Of a stretch of DNA of 64,000 nt, positions 21,244 to 31,925 are shown one piece after another. A program made the translations under genes and the position numbers. Position 1 is the stretch's first letter, and each line of letters begins with the position of its first letter. The stretch lies in the NCBI RefSeq assembly GCF_018155095.1, contig NZ_NAAI01000001.1, forward strand, positions 186,001 to 250,000. The letters run 5' to 3'. Source of the stretch: Bartonella queenslandensis (GTDB taxonomy: Bacteria; Pseudomonadota; Alphaproteobacteria; Rhizobiales; Rhizobiaceae). The notes below the pieces were generated by a model. It searched no databases. It saw nothing but the letters and a program-made list of their open reading frames with translations, and was not told the DNA's origin.

Positions 21244-22665
21244 ATGGTAGATTTCGTTGGAATCTTAAAAAAGGCAATTAATGCGCAAAATAATGTTACA
21301 CCACAAGTGCGCAAGCGGATTTATAAACGGGCTATCGAAACATTAGAACATCAATTTTTAACAGCGAAAATACCGCAAGCAATAGCAGATGAGCAAAGAA
21401 AAATTCTTAAAAATTCTATTACAACTGTTGAAGAAGAATATTTAGCAGTTGAAAAGAAGTTGCTCTCTTCAGTTATTGGATGGAATCCCACAAATATAAA
21501 TGAAGATAAAAAATATACAAAAGACAATATATTACCAAAGAATAATGAATTTTCAGTGGTAAACAAAAAAAGCAAGCAGGATTTTGTGATATGTTCAAAG
21601 GATAACAAGGGGGGTGATGATCCTTGTGTATTAGATATGCCAGAGGCAGAACCTGTTAATATGGAAGCTTATTTTCCTTCTGAGCATGTTAATCGCTGTA
21701 CGTTAAAGGTTTCTTCTTCACAAGAAGATAATCCGCATATTGTTTCACATATTTTTTCTCAAGCTTTACGTCGTGCTAATAAATCATTGGTGCAAAGACG
21801 TATTATGATAAGCGCTGTTTCTGTTGTGAGTTTTGTTGTTTTAACTGTTGGTATTTTATTTATTGGTGGGCGTGTATTTGTATCAAATGATCATCAGTTG
21901 TTAGGAGAAAATCTTCAAGTTTCTCATGGGTTACCAAAGGCACTTTCGGTTAAAAGAAAGTTAACACAGCGTTTATTAGAGGATGGAAGTGAAGTTGATG
22001 TTGGTTTAAAACAAGCAGCAGATTCTTCTGATGAAGAAGGAATATCAACAGTTGTTGCCAGTAATTTACAATCGCTTGAAAAATCAGGTGAAGCTGTTTT
22101 TTATCAAGCACGTACAAGTGATGATGCAGAAAAGGTAGCAACGGGAAGTGCTCGTTGGACGCTTATAAGGGAATCTCATGTAAAGGGAGCTCCGGAAGAA
22201 ATGGCTATACAAGGTGATATAAAAATTCCCGATGAAGGATTATCATTACGGTTAATTTTACGTCGTAATACCGATCGGTCATTTCCCGCTGCATATATTA
22301 TGGATCTTATTTTTATTCTTTCTGATAAGTTCTCAGGTAAATCTATAAGCAATGTTCAAGCATTAACCTTTAAAGCAAGTGAACAATCCATTGGGCAGGC
22401 TTTAACAAGGACTATCGCAGCAAAAATTAAAGATGATTTTTTTCTTGTTGCATTAAGTGGTAATCATCCATTTCTTGACCGAAATTTACAATTGATGCGA
22501 AAATTAGACTGGATACGTTTGGTGTTAACGGATAAAAATGGACGTATCAATGAATTAACTTTTGCAAAAGGACCAACAGGTGAGTCTATCTTTAATGAAG
22601 TTATTGGACAATGGCTTGCGCAACAAGATAAGTTAACAGTTCTTGGTCAAAAAAATAAAACATAG
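21244..22665 (+). CDS. Conserved single-pass membrane protein between purA and rpoH
   Basis: 473 residues, function unknown. The N-terminal 100 residues are helical and charged (VRKRIYKRAIETLEHQFLTA), a variable acidic linker follows, then one transmembrane helix near residues 187-210 (ISAVSVVSFVVLTVGILFIG) and a periplasmic C-terminal domain of about 260 residues, including EMAIQGDIKIPDEGLSLRLI. A protein of this plan sits in the same place in other Rhizobiales, so it is probably not lineage-specific; some annotations call such proteins histidine-kinase-like, but I see no kinase motif. AGAGGAA precedes the ATG. Confidence 0.7.
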   Translation: MVDFVGILKKAINAQNNVTPQVRKRIYKRAIETLEHQFLTAKIPQAIADEQRKILKNSITTVEEEYLAVEKKLLSSVIGWNPTNINEDKKYTKDNILPKNNEFSVVNKKSKQDFVICSKDNKGGDDPCVLDMPEAEPVNMEAYFPSEHVNRCTLKVSSSQEDNPHIVSHIFSQALRRANKSLVQRRIMISAVSVVSFVVLTVGILFIGGRVFVSNDHQLLGENLQVSHGLPKALSVKRKLTQRLLEDGSEVDVGLKQAADSSDEEGISTVVASNLQSLEKSGEAVFYQARTSDDAEKVATGSARWTLIRESHVKGAPEEMAIQGDIKIPDEGLSLRLILRRNTDRSFPAAYIMDLIFILSDKFSGKSISNVQALTFKASEQSIGQALTRTIAAKIKDDFFLVALSGNHPFLDRNLQLMRKLDWIRLVLTDKNGRINELTFAKGPTGESIFNEVIGQWLAQQDKLTVLGQKNKT

Positions 22666-22780
22666 ATGAAAATAAGATAAAAGATTATTTCTTCCCATCC
22701 GTTTTTATCGGTTATACTTGGATGTGTTCAATAAAGCTTACACGCCAATAACTCAAAGAATGTGCGAGATTCATTTACCA

Positions 22781-22845
22781 GTATAAAGCCAATAAATGCT
22801 TTTCTTACTTTCAATTGAAGAATGTGCAAGCAATTGGCTTTATAC
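22781..22845. repeat. 13-bp perfect inverted repeat between convergent genes
   Basis: GTATAAAGCCAAT at 22781-22793 is matched exactly by ATTGGCTTTATAC at 22833-22845, with a 39-base spacer holding the smaller palindrome TTCAATTGAA. It lies 115 bases beyond the upstream gene's stop and 15 bases from the rpoH stop. As the genes converge it may act as a bidirectional terminator or protect the 3' end of rpoH mRNA; neither side has a clear T tract. Confidence 0.55.
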
Positions 22846-22859
22846 CTAATTCTAGAGTC

Positions 22860-23744
22860 TTATATTTGACTTTGAGATAAAGCAGAATCTCTGATAGAGT
22901 TTTGTACTTTTTCAAATGCACGCATTTCAATTTGTCTTACTCGTTCTCGACTAATATTAAATTCACCAGAGAGTTCTTCTAGAGTTAAAGGTATATCGTT
23001 TAAACGACGCGCTTTGAATATACGCCTTTCGCGGTCACTGAGATTGTCCATAGCATTGACAAGCATGGAACGACGATTTTCCAATTCACTTTTTTCCATT
23101 AAAACTTGTTCTTGATTGTTAGATTCATCCACCAACCAATCTTGCAATTCGCTGCTTTCTCCTTCTTTCGTGCGAAGGGACGCATTAAGTGAAGTATCAC
23201 CCCCAAGTCGGCGATTCATCGATACAACTTCATCTTCTGTGACATTCAATTGGGTCGCAATTTCTTTTACTTGTTCTGCATTGAGATCACCGCTATCAAG
23301 TGCTTGAAGCTTATTTTTTAACTTACGAAGGTTGAAAAATAAACGCTTTTGATTAGCTGTTGTCCCCATTTTCACCAAACTCCAAGATCGCAAGACATAC
23401 TCTTGGATTGATGCTTTAATCCACCATATTGCATAGGTCGCAAGACGAAAACCACGCTCTGGTTCAAAACGTTTAACGGCTTGCATAAGTCCAATATTGC
23501 CTTCTGAAATGACTTCTCCAATCGGAAGTCCATAGCCACGATATCCCATCGCAATTTTAGCGACAAGACGCAAATGACTGGTAACCAGCTTATGTGCAGC
23601 TTTTAAGTCATTATGCTCACGGTAACGTTGAGCTAACATGTATTCTTCTTTTGGCTCAAGTATCGGAAAACGACGCACCTCTTCCAAGTAACGGTTTAAT
23701 CCACCATCACCTGTGATGACTGATAACAAATTTATATGGGCCAT
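22860..23744 (-). CDS. rpoH: RNA polymerase heat-shock sigma factor RpoH
   Basis: Alternative sigma-32 factor directing heat-shock transcription. The start is the ATG at 23744 (MAHINLLSVI), with AAAAGGAGGG nine bases upstream; the longer open frame is ignored. At 294 residues the regions are in order: region 1.2/2 with GEVISEGNIGLMQAVKRFEP and LATYAIWWIKASIQEYVLRS (core binding and -10 recognition), the RpoH box QKRLFFNLRKLKNKL, which separates RpoH from other sigma factors, and region 4 with LTLEELSGEFNISRERVRQI. Rhizobiales often have two rpoH genes; which paralog this is cannot be told. Next to rluD, as in relatives. Confidence 0.96.
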   Translation of the reverse strand: MAHINLLSVITGDGGLNRYLEEVRRFPILEPKEEYMLAQRYREHNDLKAAHKLVTSHLRLVAKIAMGYRGYGLPIGEVISEGNIGLMQAVKRFEPERGFRLATYAIWWIKASIQEYVLRSWSLVKMGTTANQKRLFFNLRKLKNKLQALDSGDLNAEQVKEIATQLNVTEDEVVSMNRRLGGDTSLNASLRTKEGESSELQDWLVDESNNQEQVLMEKSELENRRSMLVNAMDNLSDRERRIFKARRLNDIPLTLEELSGEFNISRERVRQIEMRAFEKVQNSIRDSALSQSQI

Positions 23745-23892
23745 ATAGCACCCTCCTTTTATCTGAATTCCCTGATAAGGCAAATTCTCCGTTTAAGATA
23801 GCCAACTATCCTTGTAACTTCACTTTAGCATATTTTTCAATTTTGTTCAAAAAAAGATATTTTATTGTGAAATCTTGAGACGGAAAAAAGTT

Positions 23893-24897
23893 TCAATTCA
23901 TTTTTTTTAAATGCTTAATAAGTTGAGCCATATCTTGTGGCATTGGTGCAGAAAACGACATAACTTTTCCAGAAGAAGGATGTTCAAAAGTAAGACTTGT
24001 GGCATGGAGTGCGTGTCGGTTGAATTGATCGATTGCATTTTTAATAGTGGGATTGAGTGTATTTGATTTTGTTTTAAAAGCGTTTCCATAAACCGTATCA
24101 CCTATGAGTGGATGTCCGATATGAGCCATATGAACACGGATTTGATGGGTGCGTCCGGTTTCCAGACGACATTCCAGAAGGCTAGCAAAAGATGTTAAGT
24201 CTGCATGAGTACCATATTTTTCAAGCAGAGAAAAATGTGTAACAGCATGACGAGCATGAGGGTTTTGGTTATGGACGACAGCTTGCTTTGTTCGGTTATG
24301 GGGCGAACGGCCAAGTGGTGCATCAATTGTCCAAGTATTGCGGTGAGGTGTCCCCCAAATTAAGGCATGATAACGTCGATCTAGTGCGCAGGTACGTCCA
24401 TGATCAGAAAATTGAGCACTGAGACTCTTGTGAGCGAGATCATTTTTTGCAATAATCATAACACCGCTTGTATTTTTATCAAGACGATGGACAATGCCAG
24501 GGCGTTTAACACCACCTATACCAGATAAACTATTCCCACAGTGGTAAATAAGGGCATTAACCAATGTACCAGTCCAATTGCCGTTCCCAGGGTGAACAAC
24601 AAGACCCGCTGGTTTGTTAATAACGATGACATGATCATCCTCAAAAAGAATGTCCAATGCAATGGCTTCAGCGCTAGGTTCTGCATCACGAAGGCTAGGC
24701 ATTTCCAATTCAATTATTTGGTTCGGTTTTAATTTTGTTTTTGGTTCCTTTATGAATTGACCATCAATTTTAAGACACCCTTCACGGATGAGGGTTTGCA
24801 AACGTGAACGTGAGAGCACATTATGATATTCTTTTGCAAGCCACTGATCAAGACGTTGCCCCAGAGCACCTTCATCCGTTACTTTCTGTATGACCAT
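23893..24897 (-). CDS. rluD: 23S rRNA pseudouridine synthase RluD
   Basis: Makes pseudouridines in helix 69 of 23S rRNA. The N terminus is an S4 RNA-binding domain (QRLDQWLAKEYHNVLSRSRL), the middle holds the RluA-family motif GIVHRLDKNTSGVMIIAK with the catalytic Asp, and the C-terminal half has GRTHQIRVHMAHIGHPLIGD. 334 residues is normal. I choose RluD over RluC from the S4 domain, length and its conserved place beside rpoH. Confidence 0.9.
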   Translation of the reverse strand: MVIQKVTDEGALGQRLDQWLAKEYHNVLSRSRLQTLIREGCLKIDGQFIKEPKTKLKPNQIIELEMPSLRDAEPSAEAIALDILFEDDHVIVINKPAGLVVHPGNGNWTGTLVNALIYHCGNSLSGIGGVKRPGIVHRLDKNTSGVMIIAKNDLAHKSLSAQFSDHGRTCALDRRYHALIWGTPHRNTWTIDAPLGRSPHNRTKQAVVHNQNPHARHAVTHFSLLEKYGTHADLTSFASLLECRLETGRTHQIRVHMAHIGHPLIGDTVYGNAFKTKSNTLNPTIKNAIDQFNRHALHATSLTFEHPSSGKVMSFSAPMPQDMAQLIKHLKKMN

Positions 24898-24927
24898 ATG
24901 ATTCCTATTAGGTTTTTAATAAGATTT

Positions 24928-26358
24928 TTACCAGTATGAAATTGCTTTGCTATCGAGAAATTCTTTAATTCCCCAATGTCCGCCTTCACGGGCGCGTCCA
25001 GAGAATTTTACACCTCCAAAGTAGCTTCCGTCCGGTAATCCATGTCCATTAACTTCTACCATACCGGATCGTACTTGTGCCACAATACGACGACATTTGT
25101 TACGATCTTGCGATTGAATATAGTTTGTTAGACCATACTCAGTGTCATTTGCTAAAGCGATGGCTTCTTCTTCTGTACTGAAAGAAAGAATCGAGAGAAC
25201 TGGACCAAAGATTTCTTCTTTGAAAATACGCATATGAGGTTTTACATCAGCAAAGACTGTGGGACGGACATAATAACCGCGTTCCATCCCTATAGGTAAA
25301 CCAGTTCCACCTGCAACAAGAGTTGCTCCTTCATCAATTCCCGATTGAATAAGATCTTGGACTTTGTCGTATTGTTGTTTTGAAACGACGGGTCCAATAT
25401 GATTACCTTCTTGGCAGTTTGGTCCTACTTTTGTCGTTTCTGCAATATCTTTGGCTATTTTGATGGCTTTGTCATAGATGTTCTGTTCCACAAGCATACG
25501 AGTTGGTGCATTACAACTTTGACCACTATTATAAAAGCAATGTCGCACACCACGCTGAATAGCATCTGAGTCGGCATCAGCAAAGATAATATTTGCGCCT
25601 TTCCCTCCAAGTTCCAGACAGACTCTTTTTAAAGTAGCGCTGGCATTTTTAGAAATATTTTTTCCTGCTCTAGTTGAACCAGTAAAGCTGATCATTTCTA
25701 AATCTGGATGTGCTGAGAGGTAAGAGCCAACAGTTATACCATCACCATTGATTAAATTAAAAACACCGGCCGGAAGTGCAGCTTCATCTAAAATTTCAGC
25801 AAAAAGCATAGCGGAAAGAGGTGCAATTTCAGAGGGTTTTAGCACCATGGTACAGCCAGCCAAAAGAGCAGGGATAACTTTAAGAGTTACCTGATTCATG
25901 GGCCAATTCCATGGCGTAATTAATCCTACGACGCCGATAGGATCGTAGTGAAGGATTGCTTGCTCATTTCCCTTTACTAAAGTTTCTTGGAATGAAAACG
26001 CTTTATAAGCCTCGATAAAATCGCGAATGTGGGAACTGCCGGTTGCGGTTTGCGCATTAAGCGCCATATCGATAGGTGCTCCCATTTCCATTGAAATGGT
26101 TTTAGCCATGTCTTTGGAACGTTTTTCATAGATCTCTAAAATTTTTTCAACAAATCCAAGACGCTCGCTTGGTAAGGTTGTTTTCCATTTTTGAAATGCT
26201 TCTTTCGCCGCATTAATTGCTTTATCGGCATCTTTTGTGCTTCCAAGGCTAATGACAGCACAAGCTTTTTCTGTTGATGGATTAATGACGTCAAAATCGT
26301 AAGGAGTACTTGGATCATCCCACAGGCCATTGATATAAAATTTCCGTTTATTAAACAT
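24928..26358 (-). CDS. NAD(P)-dependent aldehyde dehydrogenase
   Basis: A 476-residue member of the ALDH superfamily that oxidizes aldehydes to acids. Catalytic residues are intact: Asn151 in TPWNWPMNQ, Glu249 in CLELGGKG and Cys282 in NSGQSCNAPTR, plus the cofactor loop FTGSTRAGK and the C-terminal EIFGPVLSI. Overall it is closest to broad-specificity aldehyde dehydrogenases; the physiological substrate cannot be read from sequence. GGGAG lies ahead of its ATG. It stands between rluD and divergent ftsK. Confidence 0.88.
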   Translation of the reverse strand: MFNKRKFYINGLWDDPSTPYDFDVINPSTEKACAVISLGSTKDADKAINAAKEAFQKWKTTLPSERLGFVEKILEIYEKRSKDMAKTISMEMGAPIDMALNAQTATGSSHIRDFIEAYKAFSFQETLVKGNEQAILHYDPIGVVGLITPWNWPMNQVTLKVIPALLAGCTMVLKPSEIAPLSAMLFAEILDEAALPAGVFNLINGDGITVGSYLSAHPDLEMISFTGSTRAGKNISKNASATLKRVCLELGGKGANIIFADADSDAIQRGVRHCFYNSGQSCNAPTRMLVEQNIYDKAIKIAKDIAETTKVGPNCQEGNHIGPVVSKQQYDKVQDLIQSGIDEGATLVAGGTGLPIGMERGYYVRPTVFADVKPHMRIFKEEIFGPVLSILSFSTEEEAIALANDTEYGLTNYIQSQDRNKCRRIVAQVRSGMVEVNGHGLPDGSYFGGVKFSGRAREGGHWGIKEFLDSKAISYW

Positions 26359-26819
26359 AATTTACTCCCTTTTTTCTATTTGTGTTTATGTAATTATAAT
26401 CATCTTAGTCTAAGCCTTTTTAAACGAGGATAACAAGGATAATCTTATGAAAACACGAGAAATTAGATTGTGTTATACGCATCAAATATGGAGTGTTAAA
26501 TAGAAAAATGCTTCTATAACGGGTTTTATTATTGGAACTAATCGTTTTTATAAAATGGGAGGGGAAAAGAAGTATAGACAATTTTCTTGATGCTTTTTAT
26601 CATGAAGTTTTTTTTCAAAATAAATGAAATACGAGCGATAGGCACCATAAATTGGGCAATTTACTTCATAAATCTTAAAAGAGAATATATGTATTTGGGC
26701 CTTATTTTTTTCATTAAAAAATAACCATCAGCAAAAAGTTATTAACCTTCATATGATAGTTTCTATGAATTCTTTTTGAAAATATCATTTTTCTCATTGC
26801 TATAAATTTGTTGGGTGCC
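26359..26819. other. Divergent promoter region, aldehyde dehydrogenase and ftsK
   Basis: 460 AT-rich bases between two genes read outward. Promoters for both must lie here, but I cannot fix boxes. No frame or RNA seen. Confidence 0.4.
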
Positions 26820-29396
26820 ATGCATAATTCGAAAACAAAATCTATTTCTACGTCTTCTTTTTCTGATGATGGTAAGGAAGATGCCTCAAGAGAAGATTTA
26901 TCTATTAGGATTACTGAGATATTTCCCTATCCGGAAGTGTGGAAAAAGGCATTTACTCTCGGAAAAAATGTTCGCTTTACACGAACGCCAGAAGTTGAGA
27001 TTTTACGTCGTCGTATAGAAGCAGATCCAATTTTTGCAAAACAATTTAAAATTTTTACGAAGCAAGATAGGAAAAGAATTACCGACATTGTACATGGTAA
27101 CAAGAAGACAACAAACGTTTCATCGCCAAAAAAAGTCATTAATCCCCAATCGTTAGAGAATAAAACCTCAGTTTGTCATTCAACGGTTTTAAAGCAGTTG
27201 TCACAAAAAACGACGAGCATACCATCAGCCCATATTCCTCTTAAGGAGAATAAACAAGAGCATGAATTACAAGTGAAAATTGTACCACAAAAAATAAAGC
27301 CTGCTTTGCACCTTTCCGATGATGCATTTTTTGAGTGTGGATCTTTGATATTTGAACATATGGAGACTCAAATTTCAAAAGAGGATAGCACACCAATTGA
27401 TACGACAAATGAAATTACACCTGATGCCTCTTCTGCTTTTGATGAGTCAATAACTGCTCTTTATCGTGTTCTTGAATACCGCTTTCCGCAGCTCTATGAT
27501 TCAATGACATTAGAATCTCCAGCGGAAATGATGAGAGGCGTTGAGCAAATTTCTGATTTAATGAATACGAATAATGAGACTATGAAGGAGTCTAAAGAGT
27601 CTCATTCTAAACTTTCTATTGAAGAGTCTGCTCACCTGTTAAATGGTCCTGAGGCTTTAAGTGATACTGGGGAAACTATAGAGACTGAAGAAACCCATAA
27701 TACTCTTGCTTATAAGACTGTCGACTGTATAACAGAAGATATCACAAAGAATTCAAAAGAATTGTCTGTGATGCAAGCAAACAGTAAAACTAAAACATTG
27801 CAATCTACCCACACATCATTAGGCCATTATAATTCTTCTTTTATGAAAAATATTCAATCTATTGACAGTGATGTTTATGAATTTCCTCCGATCAATTTAT
27901 TACAAAAACCTGTTTTTCATGAAGGGACGATGATTTCTCAGGAAACATTAGAACGTGGTGCTGGACTTTTGGAAAGTGTTTTGGAAGATTTTGGCATTAA
28001 GGGTGAAATTATCCATGTTCATCCGGGGCCAGTAGTGACAATGTATGAATTTGAGCCCGCTGCGGGTGTAAAGTCATCGCGTGTTATTAATCTTTCTGAT
28101 GATATTGCGCGTTCTATGTCTGCTATTTCTACACGCGTTGCTGTCATTCCTGGACGTAATGTTATTGGGATTGAGTTGCCCAATGCTGTTCGTGAAACGG
28201 TTTATTTACGGGAATTAATCCAAACGCGTTCTTTTCGTGAAAGTGAATTTAAACTTGCTCTTGCTTTGGGGAAAGGGATTAATGGTGAACCTGTTATTGC
28301 AGAATTGGCAAAAATGCCTCATTTATTGGTTGCAGGGACAACAGGATCAGGAAAATCTGTTGCAATTAATACAATGATTTTGTCAATTCTTTATCGGATG
28401 ACTCCACAGCAGTGTCGTTTGATTATGGTTGATCCTAAAATGTTAGAGCTTTCTGTTTATGATGGCATTCCACATCTTTTAACACCTGTTGTAACAGATC
28501 CTAAAAAAGCGGTAACTGCTTTAAAATGGGCAGTTCGAGAAATGGAAGAACGTTATCGCAAAATGGCTAAGTTAGGTGTGCGTAATATTGATGGTTTTAA
28601 TGCACGTGTTGCACTTGCGGCTCAAAAAGGCGAAACGATCATGTGTACTGTGCAGTCGGGTTTTGATAAAGAAACAGGGGAAATGCTTTATCATGAAGAA
28701 GCCATGGATCTCACACAGCTTCCTTATATTGTCGTGATTGTTGACGAGATGGCTGATCTCATGATGGTGGCAGGGAAAGAAATTGAGAATGCCATTCAGC
28801 GCTTAGCGCAAATGGCGCGTGCGGCAGGTATCCATCTTATTATGGCAACGCAGCGTCCTTCTGTTGATGTTATCACAGGGACAATTAAAGCCAACTTTCC
28901 TACTCGCATTTCTTTTCAGGTTACATCAAAAATTGATAGTCGTACGATTTTAGGTGAACAGGGGGCTGAAACACTTTTAGGTCAAGGAGATATGCTTCAT
29001 ATGGCAGGGGGGGGGCGTATTGTGCGCGTTCATGGACCTTTTGTCTCTGATGAAGAAGTTGAATCCGTCGTTGCACATCTTAAAATGCAAGGGAAACCTG
29101 ATTATTTAGCGACCGTCACTGATAATGAAGGCGAAAACAATGAGGATGCTTCCGTTGATTCAACGTCTGAAGTTTTTGAGGAAGAAGATTTTGATGAAGA
29201 GGGTGAGAGGCTTTATAATCAAGCTGTAAAGATTGTTATGCGTGATAAAAAATGTTCAACATCTTATATTCAGCGCCGACTTTCAATCGGCTATAATAAA
29301 GCTGCTTCTCTCGTTGAGAAGATGGAAGAACAAGGTATTGTGGGAGCTGCTAATCACGTTGGAAAACGTGAAATTCTGCTCAATGAAAGAAAATAA
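26820..29396 (+). CDS. ftsK: FtsK/SpoIIIE-type DNA translocase lacking the membrane domain
   Basis: A double-strand DNA pump that moves chromosome ends at division. This copy (858 residues from the ATG at 26820; a TTG lies 12 bases upstream) has no transmembrane helices at its N terminus. It begins with about 370 polar, low-complexity residues, then the alpha/beta motor: the FtsK beta-type segment [20 protein letters not shown], Walker [10 protein letters not shown] near residue 505, Walker [14 protein letters not shown] and [14 protein letters not shown] [20 protein letters not shown]. The C-terminal gamma domain (about residues 795-855, with [20 protein letters not shown]) reads KOPS polarity signals. 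Rhizobiales carry both membrane and soluble FtsK; this is the soluble type. Confidence 0.9.
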   Translation: MHNSKTKSISTSSFSDDGKEDASREDLSIRITEIFPYPEVWKKAFTLGKNVRFTRTPEVEILRRRIEADPIFAKQFKIFTKQDRKRITDIVHGNKKTTNVSSPKKVINPQSLENKTSVCHSTVLKQLSQKTTSIPSAHIPLKENKQEHELQVKIVPQKIKPALHLSDDAFFECGSLIFEHMETQISKEDSTPIDTTNEITPDASSAFDESITALYRVLEYRFPQLYDSMTLESPAEMMRGVEQISDLMNTNNETMKESKESHSKLSIEESAHLLNGPEALSDTGETIETEETHNTLAYKTVDCITEDITKNSKELSVMQANSKTKTLQSTHTSLGHYNSSFMKNIQSIDSDVYEFPPINLLQKPVFHEGTMISQETLERGAGLLESVLEDFGIKGEIIHVHPGPVVTMYEFEPAAGVKSSRVINLSDDIARSMSAISTRVAVIPGRNVIGIELPNAVRETVYLRELIQTRSFRESEFKLALALGKGINGEPVIAELAKMPHLLVAGTTGSGKSVAINTMILSILYRMTPQQCRLIMVDPKMLELSVYDGIPHLLTPVVTDPKKAVTALKWAVREMEERYRKMAKLGVRNIDGFNARVALAAQKGETIMCTVQSGFDKETGEMLYHEEAMDLTQLPYIVVIVDEMADLMMVAGKEIENAIQRLAQMARAAGIHLIMATQRPSVDVITGTIKANFPTRISFQVTSKIDSRTILGEQGAETLLGQGDMLHMAGGGRIVRVHGPFVSDEEVESVVAHLKMQGKPDYLATVTDNEGENNEDASVDSTSEVFEEEDFDEEGERLYNQAVKIVMRDKKCSTSYIQRRLSIGYNKAASLVEKMEEQGIVGAANHVGKREILLNERK

Positions 29397-29415
29397 ATAG
29401 GCACATTTAAAAAAG

Positions 29416-29438
29416 CATATTTAAAAATATGTGTTTTT
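29416..29438 (+). terminator. Weak rho-independent terminator after ftsK
   Basis: CATATTT AA AAATATG forms a 7-bp, all but one A-T stem twenty bases past the ftsK stop, followed by TGTTTTT. Position and tail suit a terminator; the stem is weak. Confidence 0.35.
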
Positions 29439-30205
29439 AAAATGTTTGACAGTCATTATTGAAATAGCGAATACATATTTTATTTTTCAAAGCAGATGTG
29501 ACCATCTATTTATTTTTTTAAGAGTAATATTAAAAAATTGAGTGGAGAGTTATAAGGCAATCTTTTGATTATTCATGAGGAGAACAAGCTTATCCGAAAG
29601 GGTGAAGATGTTTTTAACATTTCTAGATAATTTTAAATGTGAATAAATAAAATAAATCTTTATATATGAGAGTGGATATTTTCTTATTGCGAGAAGATTC
29701 TTTGGTCAAATAATACGGTAGTATATTTTTTATTTTTAGCAATCTTGCTTACTGGGTTACAATTCTTACGAAGAATAGGGTGTCATTATATAATGAGGGT
29801 ACGAGCGAATTCGTTCAGGAATATAAAAATGGCAAGGACGAATGCTTTAATATCCTTTATGGAGGCCTTTATATATTTTGGATGCTGTCATAAAATAAAA
29901 TTGGAACCAAATATCTCTTTTAAGGGCAGGCGTATGAATGCGAAAAATAAGTATATTCTTCTAGGAATACTGTTTTATGTGAGGGGTATGTTTCTATTAT
30001 TGTAATAAGCTTTTTTACAATAATAGGTGAATAAGCAATAGCGCTGGAGGATTCTTTTTACTCTTGTTTTGTTGATGAAACAGACAAAATTTTGCTACAG
30101 ATAATTGATAATGAGATATCAAGTTATTTAAACGAGAGCAGGTATTTGTAAATAAATTAACATTATTCGTTTGAGAGTCAATCCAATACTTTTTTAGTTT
30201 TAGTT
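29439..30205. other. Spacer before the histidine kinase
   Basis: About 770 bases. An 86-codon frame near 29745-30005 starts at TTG without a ribosome binding site and shows no protein-like pattern, so I do not call it. A strong hairpin is listed separately. Confidence 0.4.
29994..30026. repeat. 12-bp perfect hairpin
   Basis: CTATTATTGTAA (29994-30005) pairs exactly with TTACAATAATAG (30015-30026) around a 9-base loop. No T tract follows on either strand. It stands alone 180 bases ahead of the kinase gene. It may be an operator or RNA structure. Confidence 0.5.
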
Positions 30206-31906
30206 ATGTCATTAAAAGAAGATGAGTTTAGAGCAAATGAATTAAAATGTAAGCAAGAAGCTTTTTGTTTTATACCAGAGCTTTTGCCACGGCCTTTTAC
30301 GTGGAAAATCGATCACAATGGTTTATTTTGTGAAGTTTCAAAAGAGCTAGCTGAAGTTGTCGGGCCTCTCTCTTCCTCTATTTTAGGATGTAGTTTTCAT
30401 GAGCTTGCTCATCAATTTAATGATGATCGATATCGGTATCTCAATCATTTTATTGAAGCAGCTATGCCGTGGAGTAAAGAAATTGTTCAATGGCCTGTTG
30501 ATGGTTGCTCACAATGGCTTGATGTTGAATTATCGGCTGTGCCAATTTTTGATGTTAAAAAGCAGCTTAAAGGGTTTTGTGGCTTTGGTGTTTTAAAAAT
30601 ACGAGAAAAAGTTCAAGAACAAAGAGATAAAAAGCTGAAGACGGAAATGCCGTGTCTTACAGAGATAGAAGGCTCAGCTTTTCATGAGATTGCAGAGCAA
30701 TTACGTGATGAATTGAATTCATCGGTAAAAGAAGAGAATTTTGCTGAAGAAACTGCTATTCAATTACCATATCCACAAACATTGCCGGTAAATGCTATAG
30801 AGCAAGCTCTCACAAAAGAACCCGCTGCGGTTTTATCGTTGTTGGAAACAGCAACAGATGGTGTTTTATGGTTAGATGAACAGGGGTTTATTCAATCGGC
30901 AAGTAGTGCAGCTTTAGCACTAATGGGTTATGAAATAAATGAACTACGAGGACAGTCACTCTCTTCATTATTTACTTTGCAAAGCCGATTTTTGGTTGAA
31001 CAATATTTTAAATTAATCCGTATGAATGGGGAAAGTCAGGTTTTAAATCGTAGCGAAGCAGCTGATTTAATGACGAAAAGTCATAAAAATATAACCGTTT
31101 TGATAACGATTGTATTTTTGGCACAGCAAGGCAATTATGCTGTTATGTTGCGTGATAGGACAAAAACAGTTTCATTAGGAGAAAAAAAAGCGGAAGAGAA
31201 TAAAATCGTTGAAGTTGTTCATGAAATACGAACACCTTTGAATGCTCTTATTGGTTTTGCGGAGATTATGAGAGAAGGCCGTTTTGGTTTGATAGAAAAT
31301 GAGCGTTACCACGGATATTTACACGATATTATCTCATCTGGAAAACATATATTATCGCTCATTAATGAATTACTAGAATGTTCGAAAGTAAATTATTCTA
31401 ATCCAAATAATCAGATTGATTCTTCTCTTATTTCTGAAACATTTGATGTGATATCTTGTTTACGTGCGACGATAGCTTTTCTTGAAACTCAAGCCAATCA
31501 TAACGGTATTATTATGCGCATTGTTGCTCCACCGCATGTTCCATTTATTCCTGTATCACAACAAATGTTTCGCCAGATTATATGGAATCTTCTTTCCAAT
31601 GCCATTCGTTTTACCCCCTTGGGTGGACAGATTATTGTTCATGTTTCTTATAGAAAAGAACGCGTAAAAATTTCCGTGAGTGATAATGGCATAGGGATGA
31701 GCGAAGAGGAAATTATACAGGCACTACAACCTTATGGTCAAGTAGAGCGCAAAGATGGACGATCTGGTGACAGTGCTTTTATGGGAACAGGCTTAGGACT
31801 CCCAATGAGTAAGGCAATGGTGGAAGAAAGTGGGGGAGAATTTTTATTATTCTCAAAACCTAATCACGGAACAACTGTGGAAATGTTTTTTCCTCATGTT
31901 CCATGA
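30206..31906 (+). CDS. Cytoplasmic PAS-domain sensor histidine kinase (PdhS/DivJ-like)
   Basis: 566 residues, no transmembrane helix. Two PAS-like domains (about residues 25-130 and 207-320, the second with TATDGVLWLDEQGFIQSASS) feed a HisKA domain with the phospho-accepting His near residue 339 in VVHEIRTPLNALIGFAEIM. The HATPase domain has the N box IIWNLLSNAIRFTP, G1 SDNGIGMS and G2 GTGLGLPMSKAM. The H-box form HEIRTPLNA(L/I)IGF(A/S)E is typical of alphaproteobacterial PdhS/DivJ/PleC kinases that phosphorylate DivK, so a cell-cycle role is likely but inferred. No response regulator is adjacent. Confidence 0.8.
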   Translation: MSLKEDEFRANELKCKQEAFCFIPELLPRPFTWKIDHNGLFCEVSKELAEVVGPLSSSILGCSFHELAHQFNDDRYRYLNHFIEAAMPWSKEIVQWPVDGCSQWLDVELSAVPIFDVKKQLKGFCGFGVLKIREKVQEQRDKKLKTEMPCLTEIEGSAFHEIAEQLRDELNSSVKEENFAEETAIQLPYPQTLPVNAIEQALTKEPAAVLSLLETATDGVLWLDEQGFIQSASSAALALMGYEINELRGQSLSSLFTLQSRFLVEQYFKLIRMNGESQVLNRSEAADLMTKSHKNITVLITIVFLAQQGNYAVMLRDRTKTVSLGEKKAEENKIVEVVHEIRTPLNALIGFAEIMREGRFGLIENERYHGYLHDIISSGKHILSLINELLECSKVNYSNPNNQIDSSLISETFDVISCLRATIAFLETQANHNGIIMRIVAPPHVPFIPVSQQMFRQIIWNLLSNAIRFTPLGGQIIVHVSYRKERVKISVSDNGIGMSEEEIIQALQPYGQVERKDGRSGDSAFMGTGLGLPMSKAMVEESGGEFLLFSKPNHGTTVEMFFPHVP

Positions 31907-31925
31907 TGTAAATCTTGCATAGAAT

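Noticed and set aside
29745..30005. 86-codon open frame before the histidine kinase
   Set aside because: TTG start, no ribosome binding site, composition not convincing; it ends inside a hairpin.
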